A DNA stretch of 64,000 nucleotides from an uncultured Arenicella sp. (GCA_938045295.1 CALINO010000048.1:1-64000), one strand, 5' to 3'; shown: positions 46,735 through 57,627, counted from the first letter of the stretch. Notes: generated by a model from the sequence alone, not told the origin. Program-made: numbers and translations.

Positions 46735-47949
46735 TTAGCTGCGATAATCCGCGTTTATCGAAACGTATTCGTGTGACAAGTCCGACGTCCAAACATGGTA
46801 CGAGGCGTCACCGGTATTAAGCTGAATATCAATAGTGATCTCTGACTGTTGAAACACTCCTTGGCCTAATTCTTCAGTATAGCTAGGGGCCGGTTGGCCT
46901 TGCTCAATCAGGCTAACCGACCCGAGCTTAATATCAACACGCTCCATGTCTAAAGAAGGCACGGCCGATTTACCCAACGCCATTAAAATTCGCCCCCAGT
47001 TAGGGTCGCAGGCAAATAGGGCTGTTTTCACCAGCGGTGAGTGTGCGATGTCATAAGCAATGGTTTCGCAGTCGTCTTGCCTTGCACCGTCTGAGACATT
47101 AATGCGTACAAACTTGGTGGCTCCCTCGCCGTCACGAATAATCGCGGTGGCAATAAAAATCAACACCTCTTCCAGAGCCTGATAAAACAACTCTAGGTCA
47201 TCAACAGACTGCAATTTTCCGGCTTTCGATTTTCCAGTAGCCGCAAGCACCAACGCATCATTGGTAGAGGTGTCGCTGTCGACGGTAATACGGTTAAAAC
47301 TGTGTGCCACGCCACGCGTTAATAACTCATCCAACACCGACTGCTCAATATCCGCATCGGTGGCCACATACGCCAACATGGTGGCCATATTCGGGCAAAT
47401 CATTCCTGAGCCTTTGCTCACACCGGTAATGGTAATTTCCTCACCATTAATCTGAACCGTTTTAGAAATGCCTTTTGGTAGCGTGTCTGTGGTCATGATG
47501 CCCTTGGCCGCTTGCAACCAACGGTCATCAGCCAGATCTTGGGCGGCGGCTTTAATGCCGCTTTGCATGGCTTGCATATTAAGCTGCTCACCAATCACCC
47601 CAGTTGAAAACGGCAACACTTGCTCAGCATCAATGCCAAGCTCTTGCGCGACTGTGGCGCAACTTTGCAGAGCATTATCAATGCCTTGCTGGCCAGTCAC
47701 TGCATTCGCATTGCCAGAATTAATCAACAACGCTCGAACATTGCCCTTTTCAATATGCTGTTTAGCCACCAATACTGGCGCAGCGCAGCATTTATTTTGC
47801 GTAAATACCGCGGCAACAGTGGAACCTTCGGCTAAATGCATCAAGACCAAATCATCTCGACCTTGATAACGAATGCCTGCGGCCACACTGGATAGTTGCA
47901 CACCAGTAATGGGGTGCAATGAACTGGGAGCTTGTAAATTTACTGCCAC
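46735..47949 (-). CDS. argJ: Bifunctional ornithine acetyltransferase/N-acetylglutamate synthase
   Basis: A 404-residue enzyme of the cyclic arginine pathway that moves the acetyl group between N-acetylornithine and glutamate. The autocatalytic cleavage site is in NMATML, with the Thr nucleophile at T190. LLINSGNANAVTGQQG and NTGDASYHVWTSDLSHEYVSINADYR (C-terminus) are conserved. Start is GTG. It lies downstream of secA. Confidence 0.97.
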   Translation of the reverse strand: MAVNLQAPSSLHPITGVQLSSVAAGIRYQGRDDLVLMHLAEGSTVAAVFTQNKCCAAPVLVAKQHIEKGNVRALLINSGNANAVTGQQGIDNALQSCATVAQELGIDAEQVLPFSTGVIGEQLNMQAMQSGIKAAAQDLADDRWLQAAKGIMTTDTLPKGISKTVQINGEEITITGVSKGSGMICPNMATMLAYVATDADIEQSVLDELLTRGVAHSFNRITVDSDTSTNDALVLAATGKSKAGKLQSVDDLELFYQALEEVLIFIATAIIRDGEGATKFVRINVSDGARQDDCETIAYDIAHSPLVKTALFACDPNWGRILMALGKSAVPSLDMERVDIKLGSVSLIEQGQPAPSYTEELGQGVFQQSEITIDIQLNTGDASYHVWTSDLSHEYVSINADYRS

Positions 47950-48018
47950 GTTTAACCTTGCAAATTTGCGCCTTATCGACGCTTTAATATCATTTATTCA
48001 ATTGTAACTGTGCTTAAT

Positions 48019-48042
48019 AGGCGGCTTTTTATCTTGCCGCCT
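48019..48042. repeat. Inverted repeat between secA and argJ
   Basis: AGGCGGC (48019-48025) pairs with GCCGCCT (48036-48042) around a ten-base T-rich loop. It lies in the ~140-base gap between secA and argJ. The T-run is inside the loop, not after the stem, so an intrinsic terminator is uncertain. Confidence 0.4.
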
Positions 48043-48091
48043 GACTGTTCTAGTTACAGTGCTAGTACTCACACTAACAAATCATTTACAG

Positions 48092-50761
48092 CTAAGAAAG
48101 CTTGCCGTGGCACTGTTTGTATTTTTTACCTGAACCACACGGGCACGGTTCATTACGACCCACTTTAGGCTGGCCGCGAACAACCGTGTTACTCGCTTCG
48201 CTCGGCTGCTCACTTTGCGGCGCGCCGGCATGCTGAAGCTCTAAGTCTTGTTGAGCGGCTTCCTGTTGGCGGCGCTCCAGTTCATCCACTTCCGACTCTT
48301 CTCGCAACTGTACTTTTGCCAAAATAGTCACCGTTTCGTGCTTTACTCGATCCAGCATTGCCGTGAACATTTCAAACGCTTCTCGTTTGTATTCTTGCTT
48401 CGGGTTTTTCTGTGCATAACCTCGCAAACCAATACCTTGACGCAGATGATCCATTTCAGCCAAATGCTCTTTCCACTGAGTATCCAGTGTTTGCAGCATA
48501 ATCACTTTTTCAAGATGGCGAATAATTTCGCTGCCATACTGAGCTTCTTTCGCCTTATACGTATCTTCGATGCTGTCTAAAATACGATCACGCAGTGTTT
48601 CTTCGTATAATTTTTTGTCTTCTTCCAACCAATTATTGATTGGCAGATCAACCGCAAAATCGTGTCGCAAATCGTCTTCAAGTTGCTCAACACTCCACTG
48701 CTCAGGCATGCTTTGCGGAGGAATACTGCGATCAATCACACCTTCAACCACGTCTTCACGCATTTCATTTACGTTCTCTGAAACGTCGTCGGTAGACATC
48801 AGCTCGTTACGCTCAGAGTAAACAAGCTTACGCTGTTCGTTCGCCACATCATCGTATTCGAGTAACTGCTTACGAATATCAAAGTTATGACCTTCAACTT
48901 TACGCTGAGCATTTTCAATAACCCGTGACACCAAGCGGCTTTCAATGGCTTCGCCTTCTTCCATGCCCACTTTTTGCATCATGTTAGAAATGCGCTCAGA
49001 GCCGAAAATGCGCATTAAGCTGTCATCCATTGAAAGAAAGAAGCGTGTTTCGCCCGGGTCACCTTGTCGCCCTGAGCGGCCACGCAATTGGTTATCAATA
49101 CGTCGTGACTCATGTCGCTCGGTACCCACCACGTACAAACCACCTTTATCAAGCACCGTCTGATGATCTCGCTTCCACTGTTCGCGAATTTTATTGCCCT
49201 TACCTTCAGCGTCGGCTTCTTTTAGACGCATCTCTAGGTTACCGCCCAGCACAATATCAGTACCACGACCGGCCATGTTAGTAGCAATGGTTACCGCACC
49301 GGGCGCACCCGCTTTAGCAATCACTAAGGCTTCTCGTTCATGCTGCTTAGCATTGAGTACTTCGTGCTCTATTTTGCGCTTCTTAAATTCTTGAGAAAGC
49401 AACTCTGAATCTTCAATTGAGGCGGTGCCCAATAATACCGGCTGCCCCATTTCATGGCGCTCACGCACGTCGTCCACAATGGCATTGAACTTTTCTTGTC
49501 TGGTGCGGAAAATCACATCCGGCTGGTCAATACGTACCGCTTCTTTATGCGTTGGAATCACCACAACCTCAAGGCTGTAAATCTCCATAAACTCCACCGC
49601 TTCAGTATCGGCCGTACCGGTCATGCCGGAGAGTTTATTGTATAAGCGAAAGTAGTTCTGAAAGGTAATGGCCGCCAGCGTTTGGTTCTCGCGCTGAATC
49701 GTGACCTTTTCTTTTGCTTCAATGGCCTGATGCAAGCCATCAGACCAACGGCGACCAGACATCATACGCCCGGTAAATTCATCGACAATCACAATTTCAT
49801 TGTCTTGCACTACATAGTCAACGTCACGTTGAAACAAAGTGTGCGCTCGAATGGCGGCATACAAGTGGTGCAACAAACTAATACTGCCCACATCGTACAA
49901 GCTGGCATCTTTAGACAACAAGCCTATATCAACCATCAATTGCTCAGCCTTTTCATGCCCGGCTTCAGTTAAATACGCTTGCTTAGTCTTTTCATCAACG
50001 GTGTAATCACCATCACCGTCTTCTTCTTTTTGCTGAACCAGTTTGGGCACAATCACATCAATACGCGCATACACCTCGGCCGCGGTGTCGGCTGGCCCAG
50101 AAATAATCAGCGGCGTTCGAGCTTCGTCAATCAGAATCGAATCCACTTCATCCACAATGGCGAAACTTAGATCACGCTGTGCTTTCTGGTCGTTGGAAAA
50201 CGCCATATTGTCGCGTAAATAATCAAAACCAAATTCATTGTTGGTGCCATACACAATGTCGGCCGCGTACGCCTTACGCTTTTCTTCTGGGTCTTGGCCA
50301 GAACCAATCACACCAACGCTCAAGCCCATAAAGTTATACAACTTACCCATCCACTCGGCATCACGAGCCGCGAGGTAATCGTTCACTGTCACCACATGCA
50401 CACTGCCGGCCAACGCGTTAAGGTAAGCCGCCAATGTGGCCATCAAAGTCTTACCCTCACCGGTTCTCATTTCTGAGATACGGCCATCATTCAACACCAT
50501 GCCGCCAATCATTTGCACATCGTAGTGACGCATGCCCAGCGAGCGAACAGAGCCTTCACGCACCGCTGCAAACGCTTCATGAAGCAGCGAATCCAAGGTT
50601 TCACCTTTTTCCAAACGATCTCGAAACTCAGCAGTCTTACCTTGAAGCTCTTGATCACTTAAGGCTTGAAATGACTCTTCCAGTTGATTTATTTTTTTTA
50701 CGCGTTTCGACATTTGTCGAACTAGGCGGTCATTACGGCTGCCAAATATTTTCTTTAACAC
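48092..50761 (-). CDS. secA: Preprotein translocase ATPase SecA
   Basis: An 889-residue motor that drives preproteins through SecYEG. It shows Walker A MRTGEGKT (~98-105), [19 protein letters not shown] (Walker B and the following DEAD-like region), [34 protein letters not shown] and a C-terminal SEC-C zinc motif [15 protein letters not shown] that binds SecB/zinc. Length is typical (E. coli 901). Start is GTG. No SecM-like arrest peptide gene is visible upstream. Confidence 0.98.
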   Translation of the reverse strand: MLKKIFGSRNDRLVRQMSKRVKKINQLEESFQALSDQELQGKTAEFRDRLEKGETLDSLLHEAFAAVREGSVRSLGMRHYDVQMIGGMVLNDGRISEMRTGEGKTLMATLAAYLNALAGSVHVVTVNDYLAARDAEWMGKLYNFMGLSVGVIGSGQDPEEKRKAYAADIVYGTNNEFGFDYLRDNMAFSNDQKAQRDLSFAIVDEVDSILIDEARTPLIISGPADTAAEVYARIDVIVPKLVQQKEEDGDGDYTVDEKTKQAYLTEAGHEKAEQLMVDIGLLSKDASLYDVGSISLLHHLYAAIRAHTLFQRDVDYVVQDNEIVIVDEFTGRMMSGRRWSDGLHQAIEAKEKVTIQRENQTLAAITFQNYFRLYNKLSGMTGTADTEAVEFMEIYSLEVVVIPTHKEAVRIDQPDVIFRTRQEKFNAIVDDVRERHEMGQPVLLGTASIEDSELLSQEFKKRKIEHEVLNAKQHEREALVIAKAGAPGAVTIATNMAGRGTDIVLGGNLEMRLKEADAEGKGNKIREQWKRDHQTVLDKGGLYVVGTERHESRRIDNQLRGRSGRQGDPGETRFFLSMDDSLMRIFGSERISNMMQKVGMEEGEAIESRLVSRVIENAQRKVEGHNFDIRKQLLEYDDVANEQRKLVYSERNELMSTDDVSENVNEMREDVVEGVIDRSIPPQSMPEQWSVEQLEDDLRHDFAVDLPINNWLEEDKKLYEETLRDRILDSIEDTYKAKEAQYGSEIIRHLEKVIMLQTLDTQWKEHLAEMDHLRQGIGLRGYAQKNPKQEYKREAFEMFTAMLDRVKHETVTILAKVQLREESEVDELERRQQEAAQQDLELQHAGAPQSEQPSEASNTVVRGQPKVGRNEPCPCGSGKKYKQCHGKLS

Positions 50762-51088
50762 GGAGACAAGACCTTATTCTGCTGTTAGTTTTTTGTTAGG
50801 TTAATTCGTACTTACTGCTACCAACACACTTAAACTAAGTCTGTAATGGTGTAATGGCTAGCTGGGCACAAGCCATAAGCGATGCCGCAGGAACCAAATT
50901 AACCGAGTAATCATTCAATAATTGTGGTGATTTTGAAAAATACAAGCACCGAAGTTTAATGCAATGCCAATCAACACAAAATAGTGCTCAAGTATAAGGC
51001 TTTGCTATGAATTTCCAAGCCTTGAAGGTGGCTTTTTAACATCTGGGCACAAATTCAAAATCCAAACACTCAAGAGCATCATTTGCAT
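50762..51088. other. Intergenic region upstream of secA
   Basis: About 330 bases between secA and the terminator of the M23 gene. On the minus strand TTGCAT-N16-TATTTT is a weak promoter candidate for secA. The short inverted repeat AAGGCTT/AAGCCTT (50996-51023) is present. No gene is supported. Confidence 0.4.
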
Positions 51089-51116
51089 AAAAAAGGCCGC
51101 TTGGTTAGCGGCCTTT
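51089..51116 (-). terminator. Rho-independent terminator after the M23 peptidase gene
   Basis: AAAGGCCGCT (51092-51101) pairs perfectly with AGCGGCCTTT (51107-51116) around a five-base loop, and the minus strand continues into a T-run (51094-51089). It lies 46 bases past the stop. Confidence 0.9.
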
Positions 51117-51162
51117 AAATCAAACGTACTTGATGTTTCACTGCTTATGAAGAAACGCCAAT

Positions 51163-52095
51163 CTACCCCTTTTTATACAAAAATTTAACGGGGTTAATAC
51201 GGCGTTTATTTTTTGACACTTCAAAGTGTACGTGCGGCCCGGTCGACAAACCAGTTGAGCCAATTTCAGCAATTGGTTGGCCTTTTTTTACCGTCTCACC
51301 AACGGCAACTAAATTCTTTCTATTGTGACTATAAAGTGTGGTGTAACTGTCACCATGGTCAATCTCAACCATCCAGCCATAGTTGCCATTATTCAATGAA
51401 CGAATCACCACTCCGTCAGCAACCGCTAACACATGCGCGCCCAATTTTCCGGGAATATCAACGCCTCGATGAAACCCTTTGCGGCCAGAAACAGGGTGCA
51501 TTCGGCTACCAAATTTAGACGAAACCCAGCCACCTTTTACAGGCCAACCTGCCGGTGTTTGCTGAGATTCCAAACTGTTACGCGACAATAAAAAGTCAAC
51601 CGCTGAAATTTCCGACTCACGCAATGACAGCTCTTTTTCAATGGCTAGAATTGCGTTTTCAATATCCACTTGTTCAGACACCGCGTCACCAACCGAAGCG
51701 CCACCCACACCGGGTTCTTCTTCGAATTGAAAATCGTTAAGATCAATGCCCGCCACTTCAGCAATGCGCAACTCAACCGCATTAATTCGTGACACTTGTG
51801 CTTGTAAGCTGCCTATTCGGCTACCCAAAACATCCAAATGTTGACGCACATAATCGCGTGTTTTCTGCATTTCACGCTCTTGCTCTGTCACTCGTGTTTC
51901 TACCGCAACGCGATATTCAGGGTCAACAAACGGGTTTACCGCCCGATCAATGCTGGCCACCACCCAATACGTTGATAAAGCCAACACTATCGGCAAGGCC
52001 ACAAATAAAGCTGCTCCACCCAGCAATAATTTACGCCCAGAAACGCACACCGAACTGTTTCCTGCGGTACTATCTTTTACTAATATTACTTTCAA
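51163..52095 (-). CDS. M23-family metallopeptidase (LytM-like), membrane-anchored
   Basis: A 310-residue cell-wall peptidase or activator. It has an N-terminal membrane helix (~25-50), a coiled-coil region (~75-160) and a C-terminal M23 domain (~205-300). The domain carries the zinc-ligand motifs HRGVDIPG (HxxxD) and GPHVHFEV (HxH), so it appears catalytically competent. Start is TTG at 52095: no ATG or GTG is available in frame after the preceding stop. It is divergent from dciA with only 52 bases between, in the conserved dciA-M23-secA neighbourhood. Confidence 0.9.
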   Translation of the reverse strand: MKVILVKDSTAGNSSVCVSGRKLLLGGAALFVALPIVLALSTYWVVASIDRAVNPFVDPEYRVAVETRVTEQEREMQKTRDYVRQHLDVLGSRIGSLQAQVSRINAVELRIAEVAGIDLNDFQFEEEPGVGGASVGDAVSEQVDIENAILAIEKELSLRESEISAVDFLLSRNSLESQQTPAGWPVKGGWVSSKFGSRMHPVSGRKGFHRGVDIPGKLGAHVLAVADGVVIRSLNNGNYGWMVEIDHGDSYTTLYSHNRKNLVAVGETVKKGQPIAEIGSTGLSTGPHVHFEVSKNKRRINPVKFLYKKG

Positions 52096-52134
52096 AGTAC
52101 ACCCAATGTGGTTTAATTCAATTTATTCTTTATT

Positions 52135-52142
52135 ATTATAAT
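52135..52142. promoter_or_regulatory. Overlapping divergent -10 elements between the M23 gene and dciA
   Basis: ATTATAAT contains TATAAT on the plus strand (52137-52142) and TATAAT on the minus strand (52140-52135), so the two divergent genes may share one promoter core. The plus-strand -10 would place the start of transcription at about 52149, that is, on the dciA start codon. Confidence 0.45.
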
Positions 52143-52147
52143 TAGTT

Positions 52148-52708
52148 ATGACTAAGGCCAAACACAGCTCAGAAAACAATAAATTCAAGCTGTCGAGCAT
52201 CGTTGAACGCCTGCCGTTACTTCGTTTTTTAGACGAATCAAAGGCAACACTACTCAAACTGCAACCAAGTTGGCAAGCTTGGCTTGAACGTCATTTACCT
52301 AGCCTATGCGCCGGTTCTGCACACTTATCTGCCTACGATGCAAACTCTGGCCAACTAACCATTTGCGCTGACAATGCCAGCACAGCGGCATTAATCAAAC
52401 ATCAACAAGCAAGCCTGTTGGCATCTTTGCAATCGGCAATTAAATCGTTCGGCAACGATTCGATCAGCAAAATCAAAGTTCGCATTGACTTGGAGTCAAC
52501 ATCAGCCGCAACTGAACTGCTGAAAACCATTACTCAACACCAACCGGAAGAACCGCGGCCATCTGATAACAGCAGCTCAACGTTCAGCCATACAGCCATT
52601 GAGTCAATCAAGCACTTGCAAGGCCGCGTCAAGAACCCTGAACTAGCACAAACGTTAAGCGAACTTGCTATAACGTTAAGCAAGCAAACCGAGAAAAAAA
52701 CAGATTAA
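52148..52708 (+). CDS. dciA: DUF721 protein DciA, DnaB helicase loader-type
   Basis: A 186-residue protein with an N-terminal DUF721/KH-like domain (about 40-120: HLPSLCAGSAHLSAYDANSGQLTI, SLLASLQSAI) and a long, poorly ordered C-terminus. DciA proteins help load the replicative helicase in bacteria lacking DnaC. Location between lpxC and secA is conserved in Pseudomonas-like species. No ribosome-binding site is visible before the ATG, and a -10 element sits just ahead of it. Confidence 0.82.
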   Translation: MTKAKHSSENNKFKLSSIVERLPLLRFLDESKATLLKLQPSWQAWLERHLPSLCAGSAHLSAYDANSGQLTICADNASTAALIKHQQASLLASLQSAIKSFGNDSISKIKVRIDLESTSAATELLKTITQHQPEEPRPSDNSSSTFSHTAIESIKHLQGRVKNPELAQTLSELAITLSKQTEKKTD

Positions 52709-52726
52709 TAAATCACAGAAGTAATA

Positions 52727-52749
52727 AAAGCCTTTCACATTAAGGCTTC
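52727..52749. terminator. Bidirectional hairpin between dciA and lpxC
   Basis: AAGCCTT (52728-52734) pairs with AAGGCTT (52742-52748) around a seven-base loop. For the minus-strand lpxC transcript it is followed by TTTTATT. It lies between two convergent genes. Confidence 0.55.
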
Positions 52750-52842
52750 AATGATTTATTAAGCTGTCTTAAAACGAGTAGTAACCTACCCCTCACTCCT
52801 ACGCCCTCACTATTAAGCACTAAGCTCTAGTCATAGCCCTAA

Positions 52843-53751
52843 TCACGCGTTCGCCAAGTGCATAAACGAAATAGGCGCCTGCGCAGGGTCGTCATAACTG
52901 ACCATTTCCCAAGCATCTTCTTGATCAATTAAAGCGCGTAACAACTGATTATTCAAGGCGTGACCCGATTTATGAGCACTAAACTCACCAATGAGCTGAT
53001 GCCCTAGCAAGTACAAGTCACCAATCGCATCCAGTATTTTGTGTTTAACAAACTCATCTTCGTAACGTAGGCCATCGTCATTAAGAATCGTGTACGAGTC
53101 CATCACAATGGCATTATCATGACTGCCACCCAGAGCTAGGCCCGCTTCACGCAGTGCTTCAACCTCATGCATAAAGCCAAAAGTACGAGCCCGACTCACT
53201 TCTTTTACAAATGACGTGGTGGACAAATCAAAGGTGGCTTGTTGGGGAGACTTAGCAAAAATAGGGTGATCAAAGTTAATGGAAAACGACACTTTGAAGC
53301 CTTCAAATGGCTCTAATAACGCCCATTTGTCGCCATCTTCTATTTTGATTGGCTTTTTAACTCGAATGAATTTTTTAGGTGCTTCTTGCTCTGCTACGCC
53401 GGCGGACTGCAACAAAAACACAAACGGCGCAGCACTGCCGTCCATGATCGGAACTTCAGGTGACGTTAATTCCACATAAATATTGTCAATGCCTAAACCA
53501 GCTAGGGCAGACATAAGATGTTCAATGGTAGAAACCGAAACGTCGCCTTCTTTTAAACTGGTGGACAATCGTGTATCGCCGACACGGTCGGGAGTGGCTG
53601 AAAGCTCTACAACAGGGTCTAAATCAACGCGCCTAAAAACAATGCCCGTGTTTATTGGAGCTGGGCGAAGTGTTAAATACACTTTTTCGCCTGTATGCAA
53701 ACCAACCCCGGTAGCACGAATAACATTGTTAAGAGTTCGCTGATGAATCAT
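52843..53751 (-). CDS. lpxC: UDP-3-O-acyl-N-acetylglucosamine deacetylase LpxC
   Basis: A 302-residue zinc deacetylase for the committed step of lipid A synthesis. Zinc ligands and catalytic residues are in [10 protein letters not shown] (H78), [14 protein letters not shown] (His and Asp) and AHKSGHALN (catalytic His). The N-terminus ([22 protein letters not shown]) matches the family. It lies downstream of ftsZ, at the end of the division cluster, as in E. coli and Pseudomonas. Confidence 0.98.
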   Translation of the reverse strand: MIHQRTLNNVIRATGVGLHTGEKVYLTLRPAPINTGIVFRRVDLDPVVELSATPDRVGDTRLSTSLKEGDVSVSTIEHLMSALAGLGIDNIYVELTSPEVPIMDGSAAPFVFLLQSAGVAEQEAPKKFIRVKKPIKIEDGDKWALLEPFEGFKVSFSINFDHPIFAKSPQQATFDLSTTSFVKEVSRARTFGFMHEVEALREAGLALGGSHDNAIVMDSYTILNDDGLRYEDEFVKHKILDAIGDLYLLGHQLIGEFSAHKSGHALNNQLLRALIDQEDAWEMVSYDDPAQAPISFMHLANA

Positions 53752-54218
53752 GAGCTTTACCTTCGTTTACTGCAAATAGTAATTTGCCACTTGCTGGCTT
53801 AGCATAAAACATCGCTAAGCAAACATTGTGTTACTTATAATTCCTAAGCTGTTGGCAACTTCTTTTTGCTAACGTAAGAAGTCAATACCGTTAATGCACG
53901 CTTAGAAATCGGTCGTAATAAGGGGTGAAGTTGCTGCTGTGGCGCATGAATTCTAATAACCGAACCTCACGTACCGAGACAACAATGCCGTTTTAAAAGG
54001 CAATGCTGATTTAATGCAAACACGACGAATAACCCCTTACTTACATCAATTAACAGAACATCATTGACATAAGTACAAAACCATTGGCGAATCCTACACG
54101 AAACGGGAGTAATTGTGTAGTTCTCAACCAACGGTTTGTACTCTGATGAGATCACTGTCAGTAACTTCAAGCCTTTTTCAGCCTAAATCAATGATTTAAA
54201 ACCAAAAACACCTAAACC
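53752..54218. other. 467-base intergenic region between ftsZ and lpxC
   Basis: Expected to hold the lpxC promoter. An inverted repeat GCTTAGC/GCTAAGC (53800-53823) is upstream of lpxC. The only open frame (53967-54170, minus, TTG start) has no recognisable features, so I do not call it. No clear terminator for ftsZ was seen. Confidence 0.5.
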
Positions 54219-55418
54219 TTAATCAGCTTGACGCCGTAAGAAGGTTGGCACATCAATGTCAGAGGCGGTTTCTGCGTCAAACATAGGCAACGTATCTGAG
54301 CTGGAACCGCGTCGCCCAGGCAATAAGCCACTGTCACTGGCACTTTGCGTCGTTGTTTGCGCTTGCTGTTGTGGCGCTTCAGGTTCATCAACACCATAAC
54401 TACTGCCTACCGCAACGCCCATTGGCTGCACAACCTCCATTTTAGGCTGCACTTCGGCCGAACCATCTAATATGCCGGTGGCCACCATGGTCACTCGCAG
54501 CTCATCATTCATGTTCGGGTCAATTGAGGTTCCGATCACCACGGTTGCGTCTTCTGAAGCCATGTCACGAATCATGCTGCCCACTTCGCCAAACTCACCA
54601 ATAGACAAGTCTGGGCCGGCGGTAACATTAACCAACACCCCTTTAGCACCGCTGATGCTGGTGTCTTCTAATAATGGGCTGCTTAACGCGTTATGCGCCG
54701 CTTCAGAAGCTCGGTTTGCACCAGCCGCTGAGGCTGAGCCCATCATTGCTTGCCCCATTTCAGACATCACTGTTTTCACGTCAGCAAAGTCAACGTTGAT
54801 TAAACCTGGATTGGTGATCAGCTCTGAAATACCTTGCACCGCGTTTCGCAGCACGTCATTCGCCATGGCGAATGCATTCTCCAATGAGGCATCACGCCCC
54901 ATCACTTCTAATAGCTTTTCATTAGGAATGGTAATCAATGAATCCACCGATTCTTTTAGCAGCTTCAAACCTTGATCCGCCAATTTAGAGCGTCGTGCCC
55001 CTTCAAAACTGAATGGGCGTGTTACTACCGCCACGGTCAGTGCACCAATGTCGCGCGCAATTTCCGCAATGATTGGCGCAGCTCCGGTACCCGTGCCGCC
55101 GCCCATACCTGCAGTAATGAACACCATATCGCTGCCCGCTAACGACTCAGCAATGCGCTCTCGGTCTTCAATCGCCGCTTGGCGCCCAACATCGGGGTCA
55201 GCACCAGCGCCTAAGCCTTTGGTTAAACTCGCCCCTAATTGCAAAATAGTTGGGCAGTCAGAGCCTTGCAGCGCCTGAACATCGGTATTGGCATTGATAA
55301 ACTCAACCCCTTCGATGTTTGATTGCTGCATGTAATTCACCGCGTTTCCGCCGCCGCCGCCAACGCCGACAACCTTGATGACCGCCTGCTGGTCAACTGT
55401 ATCTAATAATTCAAACAT
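54219..55418 (-). CDS. ftsZ: Cell division protein FtsZ
   Basis: A 399-residue tubulin-like GTPase forming the Z ring. It carries the tubulin signature GGGTGTG (106-112) and the T7-loop region GLINVDFADVKTVM (~205-218), an unstructured linker (~320-385) and the conserved C-terminal tail DIDVPTFLRRQAD that binds FtsA/ZipA. Length is normal. It is 17 bases downstream of ftsA. Confidence 0.98.
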   Translation of the reverse strand: MFELLDTVDQQAVIKVVGVGGGGGNAVNYMQQSNIEGVEFINANTDVQALQGSDCPTILQLGASLTKGLGAGADPDVGRQAAIEDRERIAESLAGSDMVFITAGMGGGTGTGAAPIIAEIARDIGALTVAVVTRPFSFEGARRSKLADQGLKLLKESVDSLITIPNEKLLEVMGRDASLENAFAMANDVLRNAVQGISELITNPGLINVDFADVKTVMSEMGQAMMGSASAAGANRASEAAHNALSSPLLEDTSISGAKGVLVNVTAGPDLSIGEFGEVGSMIRDMASEDATVVIGTSIDPNMNDELRVTMVATGILDGSAEVQPKMEVVQPMGVAVGSSYGVDEPEAPQQQAQTTTQSASDSGLLPGRRGSSSDTLPMFDAETASDIDVPTFLRRQAD

Positions 55419-55435
55419 TTTATTTCTCCCGTTAT

Positions 55436-56671
55436 TTAAAAATTACCTTGAAACCACTGCTTTAGGCGTTGCCAAAAGACACCAGCTTTAGATTCTGATT
55501 TTGATGATTTACGCCCCGCTGACTGATTCGCATGGCCAAATTGGACCAGCCCTACACCAGTGGAATAAATCGGATTCTTTACCACTTCACTTAATCCACC
55601 CAAATACTTAGGCATGCCTAAGCGCACTGGGCGGTGAAAAATTTCTTCGGCCAACTCAATCATGCCTTCCATTTTTGAGCTGCCGCCGGTGAGCACTATT
55701 CCTGAGCGAATGATGTCGCCGTAACCATTACGGCGTAGATCAAGCTTCACTAGCTCAAACAGCTCTTCAACACGCACCTCGACCACTTCAGCCAAGGTTT
55801 GCTTAGACAGCTTGCGTGAAGGGCGGTCACCCACCGATTGCACATTAATGCTTTCATCGACAGGGGCTAACTGACGTAATGCGCAGGCGTACTTTTTCTT
55901 TATCTCTTCAGCCGACGGCGTAGGCGTTTGTAACGCCACCGCAATGTCGTTGGTGATTTGATCGCCCGCCACCGGAATTACGGCGGTGTGTCTGACGGCA
56001 CCATCGGCGTAGACCGCAATATCAGTGGTACCACCACCAATATCGATCAAACACACGCCCAATTCTTTTTCGTCTTCGGTTAACACCGAAGCGCACGAGG
56101 CTAATTGCTCTAAAATAATGTCGTCAACTTCGAGGCCGCAGCGACGAATGCACTTTTCAATATTTTTGGCGGAACTGACCGCCGCGGTCACCATGTGTAA
56201 ATTGGCCTCTAAACGAATGCCACACATGCCCAATGGGTGGCGAATGCCCTCTTGCCCATCGATGATGAATTCTTGAGGTAGCACATGCAAAATAGACTGA
56301 TCGTTGGGCACGGCCACCGCTTTCGCAGACTCAATAACCCGTTCAACGTCGTTTTCATCAACTTCGCTGTCGCGCACCGCAACCACACCGTGCGAGTTAA
56401 AACTATTGATGTGCGCGCCGGCAATACCCGCATACACCGAGTAAATTTGGCAACCGGCCATCAACTCGGCCTCTTCGATCGCCTTTTGAATCGCCACCAC
56501 GGTTTCTTCGATATTAGCCACCACCCCTTTTCTCATTCCCGTAGCCGGGTGATGCCCATAACCGATAATCTCAACGTCATTCTCTTCGTTAATTTCACCG
56601 ACAATGGCCAACACCTTTGAGGTGCCTATATCGAGGCCAACAATCAATTTGTTATCTTCTTTCTTACTCAT
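55436..56671 (-). CDS. ftsA: Cell division protein FtsA
   Basis: A 411-residue actin-like protein tethering FtsZ to the membrane. It has phosphate-binding GLDIGTSKV (N-terminus), the CLIDIGGGTTDIAVY strand (phosphate 2), VLTGGSSKMEGM and a C-terminal amphipathic helix (GVFWQRLKQWFQGNF) for membrane attachment. It lies between ftsQ and ftsZ in the conserved order. Confidence 0.98.
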   Translation of the reverse strand: MSKKEDNKLIVGLDIGTSKVLAIVGEINEENDVEIIGYGHHPATGMRKGVVANIEETVVAIQKAIEEAELMAGCQIYSVYAGIAGAHINSFNSHGVVAVRDSEVDENDVERVIESAKAVAVPNDQSILHVLPQEFIIDGQEGIRHPLGMCGIRLEANLHMVTAAVSSAKNIEKCIRRCGLEVDDIILEQLASCASVLTEDEKELGVCLIDIGGGTTDIAVYADGAVRHTAVIPVAGDQITNDIAVALQTPTPSAEEIKKKYACALRQLAPVDESINVQSVGDRPSRKLSKQTLAEVVEVRVEELFELVKLDLRRNGYGDIIRSGIVLTGGSSKMEGMIELAEEIFHRPVRLGMPKYLGGLSEVVKNPIYSTGVGLVQFGHANQSAGRKSSKSESKAGVFWQRLKQWFQGNF

Positions 56672-56691
56672 TTTTATAATTGTGCAAGCCG

Positions 56692-57627
56692 TCAGCCTTG
56701 GTTAGTTAAAAGAAATAGAGATTCAACACTCACCGCACTGCTCACGCTGTTGGCAAGAGCACTATCAGTCGCCGGGTTTATAGTGCTGGCATTGTCACTT
56801 TGACTTACCTTAAATTCTTCAGCTTGCACCGCAAGCCCGTCTGGGTAGCGTGCATCAACCCGCATTAAGCGCTGATTGGCGTACTTGAATTTAGTATCAA
56901 AAAGAACCTGAAAGCGCTCTAAACGCGCATCAATTTTTTCTCGCCCCAACATCAACTCAAATTGCGCTTGAGAGCCTTCTTCATCATCCAAGGTATAGCG
57001 CAAATCCAACGTCCAAGCTTGGCTGGGGCTTAAAGTTACTTCGGTTACGTCTAACCCACTTAAGGCTAATTTTTTCTGCCAACTAAGTGCCCTTACCAAC
57101 AACGCTTTAGCGTCGTATTCAGTACCATTGAGCAACATGGGGCTGGGTTTATTTAATGGTTTATCTAATGCGATAATCTGGCCCGCGGCACTCACCCATT
57201 GATCACCCGCTTTATTCGCCTCGTCACTCTTAGGCAGCGTATTCCATTTCATGATGGGGCGATGTTCACGCACGCTTACCACCACACTGCTGGGCCATTC
57301 TCGGCGCACGTCGGCGTGCTGCACCCAAGCCAGTTTTTCAACACGCTGCTTAATGGCGTCTAACTCAACAGAGAAAAAATTACCGAGCTTTTCTTCAAAC
57401 ACCACGGCCTGCACATCACTGGGAGTGATGTATTGAAACTTACCTTTAAGCTTAAGCTGGTTAATCGCAAAGGTATCTGGCCGATACATATGGTCGGCCA
57501 CTAATAACGCGGCGGTTAAAAAAGTTAACACTGTCGCGGCACTGAGCAGTACGGCTCGCCCAATACGACTTAATCGCTTAGCTTGCAACTCACGCTCTTG
57601 GCTGGCTAACGCACGGTGATTAGTCAT
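56692..57627 (-). CDS. ftsQ: Cell division protein FtsQ
   Basis: A 311-residue bitopic divisome protein. It has a short cytoplasmic tail, one helix (~27-48), a POTRA domain (~60-130, including FAINQLKLKGKFQYITPSDV) and the FtsQ beta domain, with a C-terminal Ser-rich extension. The start overlaps the end of ddlB by eight bases. It matches FtsQ from gammaproteobacteria in order and size. Confidence 0.95.
   Translation of the reverse strand: MTNHRALASQERELQAKRLSRIGRAVLLSAATVLTFLTAALLVADHMYRPDTFAINQLKLKGKFQYITPSDVQAVVFEEKLGNFFSVELDAIKQRVEKLAWVQHADVRREWPSSVVVSVREHRPIMKWNTLPKSDEANKAGDQWVSAAGQIIALDKPLNKPSPMLLNGTEYDAKALLVRALSWQKKLALSGLDVTEVTLSPSQAWTLDLRYTLDDEEGSQAQFELMLGREKIDARLERFQVLFDTKFKYANQRLMRVDARYPDGLAVQAEEFKVSQSDNASTINPATDSALANSVSSAVSVESLFLLTNQG

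Noticed and set aside
53967-54170. 67-codon minus-strand open frame between lpxC and ftsZ
   Set aside because: It starts with TTG, has no ribosome-binding site, and its composition (many Cys, mixed hydrophobics) does not look like a real protein.
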